This document shows positions 39,101 through 47,400 of a stretch of DNA of 64,000 nt, piece after piece. Numbering within the stretch: position 1 is the first letter of the stretch; the number at the start of each line of letters is the position of its first letter. The notes under the pieces were generated by a model, which worked only from the letters and a program-made list of their open reading frames with translations, searched no databases and was not told where the DNA came from. The position numbers and the translations under genes were made by a program. The DNA is taken from positions 29,084,602 to 29,148,601 of the forward strand of contig JAUJPP010000003.1 of NCBI GenBank assembly GCA_030562195.1. Reading direction: 5' to 3'. The DNA comes from Nipponacmea schrenckii (taxonomy: Eukaryota; Mollusca; Gastropoda; Lottiidae).

Positions 39101-41045
39101 ACACACTTAACTTACCTTAAAGAAAGTTTCAGCATGAAAACGACAATCATCAATTAACAGAATCATACACTGTACTTTTCCTAAATAAACAAGTACATAC
39201 AATTTTTATCTCATCCATTCTTCATGGGCAATTTACTCACGACTCTTGATTCAAGTTTAGCTAACCACATAAAGTAACTAAGATCTTACCTCTACTCCAT
39301 AAGGCAACAATTTTTTAATCCATGGTACAATTCATTCTTGTATAACCACATCGACACTCAAATTTCGTTACATGCACACTTGTATGATAAAAACAATCAT
39401 TCTTATAAAATACATCAATTTTTAATCATTGGTGATAAAAATATTTTGAATAAAGAAAGAAAATATAAGTTTTTCTCAGTGAATAAGGCAATAGATTTAG
39501 GGCAGGGGGAAGGGTGAAAGTTGTTTAACTTCCTGTCCGAGATGGGGGTGGGAAGGGTGAAAGTTGTTTAACTTCCTGTCCGAGATGGGGGTGGGAAGGG
39601 TGAAAGTTGTTTAACTTACTGTCCGAGATGGGGGTGGGAAGGGTGAAAGTTGTTTAACTTCCTGTCCGAGATGGGGGTGGGAAGGGTGAAAGTTGTTTAA
39701 CTTCCTGTCCGAGATGGGGGTGGGAAGGGTGAAAGTTGTTTAACTTACTGTCCGAGATGGGGGTGGGAAGGGTGAAAGTTGTTTAACTTCCTGTCCGAGA
39801 TGGGGGTGGGAAGGGTGAAAGTTGTTTAACTTCCTGTCCGAGATGGGGGTGGGAAGGGTGAAAGTTGTTTAACTTACTGTCCTAGATGGGGGTGGGAAGG
39901 GTGAAAGTTGTTTAACTTCCTGTCCGAGATGGGGGTGGGAAGGGTGAAAGTTGTTTAACTTCCTGTCCGAGATGGGGGTGGGAAGGGTGAAAGTTGTTTA
40001 ACTTCCTGTCCGAGATGGGGGTGGGAAGGGTGAAAGTTGTTTAACTTCCTGTCCTAGATGGGGGTGGGAAGGGTGAAAGTTGTTTAACTTCCTGTCCTAG
40101 ATGGGGGTGGGAAGGGTGAAAGTTGTTTAACTTCCTGTCCGAGATGGGGGTGGGAAGGGTGAAAGTTGTTTAACTTCCTGTCCTAGATGGGGGTGGGAAG
40201 GGTGAAAGTTGTTTAACTTCCTGTCCAGATGGGGGTGGGAAGGGTGAAAGTTGTTTAACTTCCTGTCCTAGATGGGGGTGGGAAGGGTGAAAGTTGTTTA
40301 ACTTCCTGTCCTAGATGGGGGTGGGAAGGGTGAAAGTTGTTTAACTTCCTGTCCGAGATGGGGGTGGGAAGGGGGAAAGTTGTTTAACTTACTGTTAGAC
40401 GAATGAACATCTATTTTAGTGGAACTAGAAGACTGTTTTGCTTGAAGAGCTTGTTGTGGTAGAGAATCCATGATATAAAGAATTTAAACACTCATATTTG
40501 ATAAGAAACTCTTATTTAAAAATTAAAATTTACTTTTTGAAACAATAAAATAAATTTTTAAAAATGTGACAAGCAACATGCTTGAAATAACACACTTATT
40601 TAATAACAAGGTACATAATAATAAGGTACATAACGCCTCTTTACGCTTAACACGTGTCAACAAACAATGAAATAATGAAACAGCAACGGGAATTATTATC
40701 TCAACCAACACTGATATTAAACCAAGCAGATAAAGTCTACACTTCATAATTCTTGGTAAAATTCTATTTACTGAGGCATTATTTATAAACACATAGGAAA
40801 CTTACTTGTAAAACAAGTCTACGCTGCATTACTCTACTAACATCCAGTAACCCTTCTGATAAAGATGGACGTAGATTTAACGGAGGGTTGGCGTTCAGAT
40901 CTACAGTTATAGCAAGTGGGTCGACAATAGACTGGGCTGTTTCATCCTGCGCCATCAAACAACAGGAAAATACCTCAACTGTAGAAATATCACATGTTAA
41001 AACTTTATCACTTGCTTGAGGTTTAAACATTATAACTGCAGTTAG
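15127..41045 (-). CDS. VPS13D: VPS13D C-terminal part (36 exons), bridge-like lipid-transfer protein
   Basis: Exons in gene order: 41045-40806, about 40460-40393, 39180-39116, 37797-37680, 37099-37038, 36874-36778, 36518-36390, 35646-35526, 34909-34778, 33914-33770, 33414-33210, 32914-32689, 30650-30468, 30190-30024, 29188-29135, 28939-28796, 27591-27447, 26312-26143, 25806-25683, 25499-25427, 25082-24926, 24491-24422, 23984-23760, 22998-22805, 22343-22236, 21993-21844, 21511-21365, 21020-20893, 20297-20116, 19739-19666, 19269-19102, 18626-18420, 17923-17670, 17103-16940, 16028-15877, 15213-15127 (TAA at 15127). Phases agree throughout except at three joins (after 40806, 39116 and 23760), where a short exon is probably missed. 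About 1,715 residues. VPS13 proteins move lipids along a hydrophobic groove at membrane contacts; VPS13D acts at ER-mitochondria/peroxisome contacts. The run GNPLGFVNDVTEGISGLIKD is the VPS13D version of the C-terminal conserved segment, unlike VPS13A/C or B as I recall them. No UBA domain was found. The 5' end is cut by the gap at 41700. Confidence 0.88.
15285..15775 (+). repeat. 20-bp minisatellite, about 24 copies, in the last VPS13D intron
   Basis: Units of GGGGCAAGTAATATATCCAGA with many substitutions. A composite higher-order unit including TTGGAAGAGGTCAGTTGTAT appears twice (near 15310 and 15625). Confidence 0.9.
16040..16850 (-). repeat. 54-bp TTTATTCA-rich minisatellite in a VPS13D intron, about 14 copies
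   Basis: Unit on the plus strand: AAGTAAGAATTGAATAAATG, then AATAAATAAATGAATAAACAAGACAACATAACAC. Its edge abuts the acceptor of the 16028 exon and the units resemble that acceptor's pyrimidine tract (GTTCATTTATTCAAT) but lack the AG. Long minus-strand open frames here, up to 345 codons, are repeat artefacts fused to the real exon 16028-15877. Confidence 0.92.
17205..17600 (+). repeat. 28-bp minisatellite, about 14 copies, in a VPS13D intron
   Basis: Unit ATCTAAAAATAACATCTTTA plus ATTAAAAA, nearly identical copies. Confidence 0.92.
17670..20297 (-). other. VPS13D: Conserved C-terminal ATG2_C-like/DH-like segment of VPS13D
   Basis: Exons 20297-20116, 19739-19666, 19269-19102, 18626-18420 and 17923-17670 are in uninterrupted phase. 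They include PFILNHPFETSSFLL, LGSIDVLGNPLGFVNDV, GVKGLGYGILGGLTGLVTQP, GFFKGAGKGIVGTVTKPVTG and SPSLARAQIHLYS. The glycine-rich GVKGLGYG and GKGIVGTV repeats are the most conserved VPS13 signature, an amphipathic-helix bundle thought to bind membranes. The acceptor of the 18626 exon follows TTATTGAAG, a weak polypyrimidine tract. Confidence 0.82.
20793..20875 (+). repeat. Short 16-bp tandem repeat, about five copies
   Basis: Units of CTATGCTGGCTTCAAT, 18 bp beyond the donor of the 21020-20893 exon on the intron side. Confidence 0.75.
22544..22690. mobile_element. 147-bp MITE or snapback element with about 54-bp inverted repeats
   Basis: ATTAAAATATAGACCTAACT at 22544 recurs inverted ending at 22690, and the arms pair for about 54 bp (with TAGTTTCATTTCGAATGT against TAGTTTCAATCGAATGT), leaving a loop of about 40 bp. 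No coding capacity. In the VPS13D intron between exons 22998-22805 and 22343-22236. Confidence 0.75.
23205..23415 (+). repeat. 30-33-bp minisatellite, about six copies
   Basis: Unit CCCTTGTCAATCCCCCTTCT followed by CATTTTAACCTAG, in the intron where one short VPS13D exon is probably missing from my model. Confidence 0.85.
24630..24800 (+). repeat. SINE- or MITE-like dispersed repeat
   Basis: Contains GAGTTTTACATCCTACTCTT, CTAATGGGCTAATGAAGATG, GGGGAATTTTGCCAGGAAGG and GGGATCTTTAACATGC. A related copy is at 52225-52335 and a weaker one around 19490-19560. No internal RNA polymerase III boxes were recognised. Confidence 0.5.
26370..26820 (+). repeat. 19-bp minisatellite, about 22 copies
   Basis: Units of CAGTTGACCTTGTGAAAGC with local indels, immediately upstream (gene sense) of the 26312-26143 exon. 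Confidence 0.92.
27140..27270. repeat. Short dispersed-repeat-like sequence with GTATA(A/G)TGCGCACCCCTT motif pair
   Basis: Two direct copies of TGTATARTGCGCACCCCTT flank a GC-rich core (GCCTCCGCGAAATCGGGG). The composition is unlike the surrounding intron, suggesting a small transposed element. Limits are uncertain. Confidence 0.4.
27785..28175 (+). repeat. Second locus of the 86-bp minisatellite, about five copies
   Basis: Same unit as at 11175-12540 (GTCTATGTTTGTCTCTATGG), same orientation, in the intron between exons 28939-28796 and 27591-27447. The first units are more diverged. Confidence 0.9.
28329..28421. mobile_element. 93-bp inverted-repeat element
   Basis: GTAAGGGCTGTTGA at 28329-28342 recurs inverted at 28408-28421, with a second nested inverted pair (GTCAGACT and AGTCTGAC). 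A small snapback MITE remnant is the likeliest reading. Confidence 0.5.
29189..29680 (-). repeat. 23-bp minisatellite made of a VPS13D splice acceptor plus exon start, about 21 copies
   Basis: On the minus strand the unit is TATATTTCAG|TATCTGTGTTTTG, the acceptor and first bases of the 54-nt exon 29188-29135 (TATCTGTGTGCG). Every copy keeps TTTCAG. The array lies on the intron side of the real acceptor. All three frames are open through it, which produces long spurious frames of 157-191 codons. Confidence 0.95.
31100..32545 (+). repeat. 37-bp minisatellite, about 39 copies, each with a 14-bp palindrome
   Basis: Unit TCTAACACTGTTTCTAGGAT with ATCCTAGTGTCTAAACC. CTAGGATATCCTAG is a perfect 14-bp palindrome repeated every 37 bp. 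In the intron between VPS13D exons 32914-32689 and 30650-30468; not derived from either junction. Confidence 0.95.
34065..34680 (-). repeat. 24-bp minisatellite of a splice-donor sequence, about 24 copies
   Basis: On the minus strand the unit is CAG|GTGAGAAATCTTATCA plus GGGTT, matching the donor of the 34909-34778 exon (TCTCAG|GTGAGAAATG). Between the real exon and the array lies a partial exon copy with its own acceptor (34681-34732). Copies keep GTGAGA in most units; the left and right ends are degenerate. Confidence 0.92.
34681..34776 (-). repeat. Partial duplication of VPS13D exon 34909-34778 with its acceptor
   Basis: About 90 bp at 34681-34776 is nearly identical to 34862-34953: the intron end, TTTTTTAG acceptor and first roughly 45 coding bases (start AAAACTCATGAAATG). 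The copy lacks the 3' part of the exon and runs into the donor array. It could act as a cryptic exon. Confidence 0.85.
35220..35470 (+). repeat. Three tandem copies of the dispersed repeat of about 80 bp
   Basis: Same family as 14700-14990 (CAGCTGGTAGAAAGGATCC, AAAATCAATACCAAGAGGTT). In the intron between exons 35646-35526 and 34909-34778. Confidence 0.85.
38004..38299. mobile_element. Possible MITE with 14-bp inverted repeats
   Basis: ATTGTACCACAAAT at 38004-38017 recurs inverted at 38286-38299. The neighbouring 37885-37950 forms a separate imperfect hairpin centred on GAGACCGCTTGCGGTCT. No coding capacity. Confidence 0.4.
38306..39100 (+). repeat. 28-bp minisatellite, about 28 copies
   Basis: Unit ACATAACACACTTCTTTAATAACAAGGT (split: ACATAACACACTTCTTTA, then ATAACAAGGT), beginning about 20 bp past the donor of the 39180-39116 exon on the intron side. 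Two related units also occur at 40588-40635 in a neighbouring intron. Confidence 0.93.
39500..40392 (-). repeat. 43-bp minisatellite derived from a VPS13D splice donor, mostly decayed, about 21 copies
   Basis: The exon ending at 40393 has donor AACA|GTAAGTTAAACAAC. Each unit on the minus strand repeats GGACAGKAAGTTAAACAAC plus a C-rich part. Only about three units (near 39609, 39741 and 39870) keep GTAAGT; the others read GGAAGT, so the GT is lost. Confidence 0.93.
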
Positions 41046-41054
41046 CTGAAATAT

Positions 41055-41699
41055 ATAGAAATATCACATGATAGATAGATAGATAGAAAAATATCACATG
41101 ATAGATAGATAGATAGTAAGATAGATAGATAGATAGAAAAATACATGGGGTAGATAAATAGGGGTAGAAAGATCACAGGGATAGATAGATAGATTTGATA
41201 GAAGAAATATACAGTGATAGATAAAATAGAAACATACATAGGGGTAGATAGAAAATACGGGATAGATAGATAGGGGTAGAAAGAAAATCACAGATAGGGT
41301 AGATAAATAGATAGATAAAATATACAGATAGGGGTAGATAGATAGGATAAATGATAGATAAAAATAGGGGTAGTAAAGATAAAATAGATAGGGTAGATAG
41401 ATCTAGTTAGATAAATACATAGAGATGGATAAAAGATAAAATATATAGGGATAGATAGATACGATAGGGATAGATAGATAGGGATAGATAGATATAGAAA
41501 GACAGATAGGGTAATAAGATAGATAAAAATTTTCCCGTAGGGATAAAGGGTAGGATTTAAAAAGGGATAGATAGATAGGGATAGAAAGATAAAGACAGAT
41601 GGATAGATGCAGATAGATAAAGATATATAGATAGGGATAGATAGATAGGGATAGATAGATAGGGATAAATAGATAGATAAAGGTAGAGAGATAGGGATA
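41055..41699. repeat. GATA-type microsatellite at the contig end
   Basis: Imperfect (GATA)n with GGGATAGATAGATA and GGGGTAGATA variants, starting next to the acceptor of the 41045 exon and running into the 500-N gap. Probably the cause of the assembly break. Confidence 0.95.
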
Positions 41700-42199
41700 N
41701 NNNNNNNNNNNNNNNNNNNNNNNNNNNNNNNNNNNNNNNNNNNNNNNNNNNNNNNNNNNNNNNNNNNNNNNNNNNNNNNNNNNNNNNNNNNNNNNNNNNN
41801 NNNNNNNNNNNNNNNNNNNNNNNNNNNNNNNNNNNNNNNNNNNNNNNNNNNNNNNNNNNNNNNNNNNNNNNNNNNNNNNNNNNNNNNNNNNNNNNNNNNN
41901 NNNNNNNNNNNNNNNNNNNNNNNNNNNNNNNNNNNNNNNNNNNNNNNNNNNNNNNNNNNNNNNNNNNNNNNNNNNNNNNNNNNNNNNNNNNNNNNNNNNN
42001 NNNNNNNNNNNNNNNNNNNNNNNNNNNNNNNNNNNNNNNNNNNNNNNNNNNNNNNNNNNNNNNNNNNNNNNNNNNNNNNNNNNNNNNNNNNNNNNNNNNN
42101 NNNNNNNNNNNNNNNNNNNNNNNNNNNNNNNNNNNNNNNNNNNNNNNNNNNNNNNNNNNNNNNNNNNNNNNNNNNNNNNNNNNNNNNNNNNNNNNNNNN
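41700..42199. other. Scaffold gap of exactly 500 N
   Basis: Five hundred N between a GATA-type microsatellite (left) and a 75-bp minisatellite (right). A fixed 500-N length is a scaffolder placeholder, not a measured distance. VPS13D exons change strand across it. Confidence 0.97.
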
Positions 42200-42297
42200 A
42201 CCTAACTCTGAGTTATATTCTAGAGAGTGGTCCACTGTTGTACTATTGTCTGTTTATAGAAACACCAAACATCACCAAACTCTGGGTTATATTCTAC
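42200..42297 (+). repeat. 75-bp minisatellite, part left of the LINE
   Basis: About 1.3 units, consensus GAGAGTGGTCCACTGTTGTA with ACTATTGTCTGTTTATAGAA, interrupted at 42297 by the LINE and resuming at 43411. Confidence 0.85.
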
Positions 42298-43410
42298 TTT
42301 TCTCAGCATATACAACACCTCTTGGAGATATAATACGAAATTGCAATCTTGGATATCATTTATATGCTGACGACACCCAATTGTATTTATCTCTAAACCA
42401 AAAGAATGAACATGAGCAGCTAGGCAATCTCGAACATTGTGTGAAACAGATAAGACTCTGGATGAAAAATAACTTTTTAAAACTTAATGACGACAAGACA
42501 GAACTAATGAAAATTGGAAGTGGAAAAAATTTGGCAGGTGTATCCAGTAATTCTTTAAATATAGGCGAATCAAATGTGTCATACTCTCAATCAGTTCGAA
42601 ATCTTGGTGTATACTTCGATTACAATCTGTCAATGAACTCTCATATTAATCATATTTGTAAAACTACTAACTTTCATTTATATAACATTGGTAAAATTAG
42701 GAACATGATCAACGATGATACGGCTAAGTTACTAGTGAATTCTCTTGTGACTTCCAGATTAGACTACTGTAATTCTCTCTTATTTAACATCTCTAAGGAA
42801 CAACTTTATCAGCTTCAAAAAATTCAGAACAAAGCAGCCAGAATAGTATCAAGAACAAAGTTGCGTGAACATATTACCCCGGTCTTGAAGAATTTACATT
42901 GGCTCCCCGTAAACAAAAGAATTGAATTTAAAGTTTTAACAATGACTTATTCAAGCTTAAATGTAGAAAATACCCCTCAGTATTTAAAAGACCTTGTTAA
43001 GCCTTATCGCCCTGAACGTAATTTACGCTCCCGGCATTCTAACCTTCTCGAGATAGTTGAGCCCAACTCGAAGATGGGTAAAGGTGCTTTCTCATATGCT
43101 GCTCCTTATCTATGGAATAGTTTACCTGCCAATCTTAGAAATGTTGATACTTTGCAATCTTTTAAAAGGCAACTAAAAACTGAGTTATTCATACAGTATT
43201 ATTCTTAATAACATTTTGGGGTTGTAATGATACATTAGGTTATTGTAGGTTGATCGGGCTTGAAGTTTAATTGTTGTGTGTGTATATTTTTATATTGTGT
43301 GTGTGTATATTTGTTATGTTGATCTGTAATATGCTATATTGTACAACAGCGCCATAGAGCAGCATTTTGCTGGATTATAGGCGCTATAGAAATAAATTAT
43401 TATTATTATT
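42298..43410 (+). mobile_element. 5'-truncated LINE of the CR1/L2-like group
   Basis: The element starts inside the reverse transcriptase domain (FSAYTTPLGDII) and carries the catalytic YADD motif (HLYADDTQLYL), then NFLKLNDDKTELM, NLGVYFDYNLSM, RLDYCNSLLF, QLQKIQNKAARIV and LHWLPVNKRIEFKVL, ending YAAPYLWNSLP and TAA at 43206-43208. The reading frame is intact from 42298. The 3' tail has GGCGCTATAGAAATAAATT followed by a short (ATT)n, typical of this group. It interrupts a 75-bp satellite unit, and ATTCTAC occurs on both sides (42291-42297 and 43411-43417) as a probable target-site duplication. About 1.1 kb of a full element remains, so it cannot move by itself. Confidence 0.85.
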
Positions 43411-43987
43411 ATTCTACAAGGTGGTTCATTGTTGTACTACTGTCTGTTTATAGAAACACCAGACATCACCTAACTCTGGGTTATATTTTACAGGATGGTC
43501 CACTGTTGTACTATTGCCTGTTTATAGAAACACCAGACATCACCTAATTCTGGGTTATATTCTAGAGAATGGTCCACTGTTGTACTATTGTCTGTTTATA
43601 GAAACACCAGACATCACCTAACTCTGAGTTATATTCTAGAGGTGTCTCATGTGAATATTGTCTGTTTATAGAAACACCAGACCCCCACTCTGGGTTTTAT
43701 TCTAGAGAGTGGTTTCACTGTTGTACTATTGTCTGTTTATAGAAACATCAAACATCACCTCACTCTGGGTTTTATTCTAGAGAGTGGTCTACTGTTGTAC
43801 TATTGTCTGTTTATAGAAACACCAGACATCACCTAACTCTAGGTTATATTCTAGAGAGTGATTCAGTGTTGTACTATTGTATGTTTATAGAAACACCAGA
43901 CATCACCTAACTCTGAGTTATATTCTAGAGAGTGGTCCACTGTAGTACTATTGTCTGTATATAGAAACATCAGACATCACCTAACTC

Positions 43988-43990
<3 letters not shown>
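43411..43990 (+). repeat. 75-bp minisatellite, part right of the LINE, about 7.7 copies
   Basis: Same unit as 42200-42297. Copies differ by small indels. Confidence 0.9.
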
Positions 43991-44420
<430 letters not shown>

Positions 44421-44424
44421 ACAG

Positions 44425-47400
44425 GATCTCAGTAAAAACTCGAGCTATTGATATTATATATAATCCGCTGCTTCTCAATAAAATAAAAGAATTTTTCACC
44501 TTACCATCTTCTGGTATTTATAAACGGTCTGAAGGTGAGTATAAGTAGTTTTCTTAAACATTATAATTAGCTATGTGAACTGCCTAAAATTCTAAATAAT
44601 ACGATATGAGAAATGTGACCTCAACAAAATGGATTATAACATTTCTCAATTCGCATATTTTCAGTTCTCAATTTTTCTATTTTTAGGAACACGAAGTAAA
44701 TTAAAAGAATTAAAGAAACAGACTCAAGATGAACTTCAAAAAACTTTAACCCAATTTCTCGAGTCTAATCAGGGGGTAAGATTGTAATTAACCCAATTTC
44801 TCGAGTCTAATCAGGGGGTAAGATTGTAATTAACCCAATTTCTCGAATCTAATCAGGGGGTAAGATTGTAATTAACCCAATTTCTCAAGTCTAATCAGGG
44901 GGTAAGATTGTAATTAACCCAATTTCTCAATCTAATCAGGGGGTAAGATTGTAATTAACCCAATTTCTCGAATCTAATCAGGGGGTAAGATTGTAATTAA
45001 CCCAATTTCTCGAGTCTAATCAGGGGGTAAGATTGTAATTAACCCAATTTCTCGAATCTAATCAGGGGGTAAGATTGTAATTAACCCAATTTCTCGAATC
45101 TAATCAGGGGGTAAGATTGTAATTAACCTAATTTCTCGAGTCTAATCAGGGGGTAAGATTGTAATTAACCCAATTTCTCGAGTCTAATCAGGAGTAAGAT
45201 TGTAATTAATTAATTTATCGAGTCTAATCAGGGGGTAAGATTGTAATTAACCCAATTTCTCGAGTCTAATCAGGGGTTTAAAATTGTAATTAACCCAATT
45301 TCTCAAGTCTAATCAGGGGGTAAGATTGTAATTAACCCAATTTCTCGAGTCTAATCAGGGGGTTTAAGATTGTAATTAACCCAATTTCTCGAGTCTAATC
45401 AGGGGGTAAGATTGTAATTAACCCAATTTCTCGAGTCTAATCAGGGGGTAAGATTGTAATTAACCCAATTTCTCGAGTCTAATCAGGGGGTAAGATTGTA
45501 ATTAACCCAATTTCTCGAATCTAATCAGGGGGTAAGATTGTAATTAACCCAATTTCTCGAGTCTAATCAGGGGGTAAGATTGTAATTAACCCAATTTCTC
45601 AAATCTAATCAGGGGGTAAGATTGTAATTAAGTTAATTTCTCGAGTCTAATCTGGGGGTAAGATTGTAATTTACCCAATTTCTCAAGTCTAATCAGTGGG
45701 TAAGATTGTAATTAAGCTAATTTCTCGAGTCTAATCAGGGGGTAAGATTGTAATTAACCTAATTTCTCGAGTCTAATCAGGGTAAGATTGTAATTAACCT
45801 AATTTCTCGAGTCTAATCAGGGGGTAAGATTGTAATTAACCTAATTTCTCGAGTCTAATCAGGGGGTAAGATTGTAATTAACCTAATTTCTCGAGTCTAA
45901 TCAGGGGGTACGATTGTAATTAACCTAATTTCTCGAGTCTAATCAGGGGGTAAGATTGTAATTAACCTAATTTCTCGAGTCTAATCAGGGGGTAAGATTG
46001 TAATTAACCCAATTTCTCGAGTCTAATCAGGGGGTAAGATTGTAATTAACCCAATTTCTCGAGTCTAATCAGGGGGTAAGATTGTAATTAACCCAATTTC
46101 TCGAGTCTAATCAGGGGGTAAGATTGTAATTAACCCAATTTCTCGAGTCTAATCAGGGGGTAAGATTGTAATTAACCTAATTTCTCGAATCTAATCAGGG
46201 GGTAAGATTGTAATTAACCTAATTTCTCGAGTCTAATCAGGGGGTAAGATTGTAATTAACCCAATTTCTCGAGTCTAATCAGGGGTAAGATTGTAATTAA
46301 CCCAATTTCTCGAGTCTAATCAGGGGGTAAGATTGTAATTAACCCAATTTCTCAAGTCTAATCAGGGGGTAAGATTGTAATTAACCCAATTTCTCGAGTC
46401 TAATCAGGGGGTAAGATTGTAATTAACCCAATTTCTCGAGTCTAATCAGGGGGTAAGATTGTAATTAACCCAATTTCTCGAGTCTAATCAGGGGGTAAGA
46501 TTGTAATTAACCTAATTTCTCGAGTCTAATCAGGGGGTAAGATTGAAATTTAAACCCCTAATTTCTCGAGTCTAATCAGGGGGTAAGATTGTAATTAACC
46601 CAATTTCTCAAGTCTAATCAGGGGGTAAGATTGTAATTAACCCAATTTCTCGAGTCTAATCAGGGGGTAAGATTGTAATTAACCTAATTTCTCGAATCTA
46701 ATCAGGGGGTAAGATTGTAATTAACCTAATTTCTCGAGTCTAATCAGGGGGTAAGATTGTAATTAACCCAATTTCTCGAGTCTAATCAGGGGGTAAGATT
46801 GTAATTAACCCAATTTCTCGAGTCTAATCAGGGGTAAGATTGTAATTAACCCAATTTCTCAAGTCTAATCAGGGGGTAAGATTGAAATTTAAACCCCTAA
46901 TTTCTCGAGTCTAATCAGGGGGTAAGATTGTAATTAACCCAATTTCTCGAGTCTAATCAGGGGGTAAGATTGTAATTAACCTAATTTCTCGAATCTAATC
47001 AGGGGGTAAGATTGTAATTAACCTAATTTCTCGAGTCTAATCAGGGGGTAAGATTGTAATTAACCCAATTTCTCGAGTCTAATCAGGGGGTAAGATTGTA
47101 ATTAACCTAATTTCTCGAATCTAATCAGGGGGTAAGATTGAAATTTAAACCCCTAATTTCTCAAGTTTAATCAGGGGGTAAGATTGTAATTAGCCTAATT
47201 TCTCGAGTCTAATCTGGGGGTAAGATTGTAATTAACCCAATTTCTCGAGTCTAATCTGGGGGTAAGATTGTAATTAACCCAATTTCTCAAGTCTAATCAG
47301 GGGGTAAGATTGAAATTTAAACCCCTAATTTCTCAAAGTCTAATCTGGGGGTAAGATTGTAATTAACCTAATTTCTCAAAGTCTAATCAGGGGGTAAGAT

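Noticed and set aside
40523..40792. An 89-codon hydrophobic minus-strand frame between VPS13D exons
   Set aside because: No acceptor or donor fits the phases needed to join exon 40806 to exon 40393, and it overlaps satellite seeds. The missing exon is probably elsewhere or too diverged for me to see.
15127..41045. A UBA domain, expected in VPS13D
   Set aside because: No UBA-like segment was seen in any exon in the window. By length it should fall in the part missing between 62495 and 41045.
42246..42297. ATG at 42246 as the start of the reverse transcriptase protein
   Set aside because: It lies in the 75-bp satellite, upstream of the LINE boundary at 42298. The element is 5'-truncated and has no native start here.
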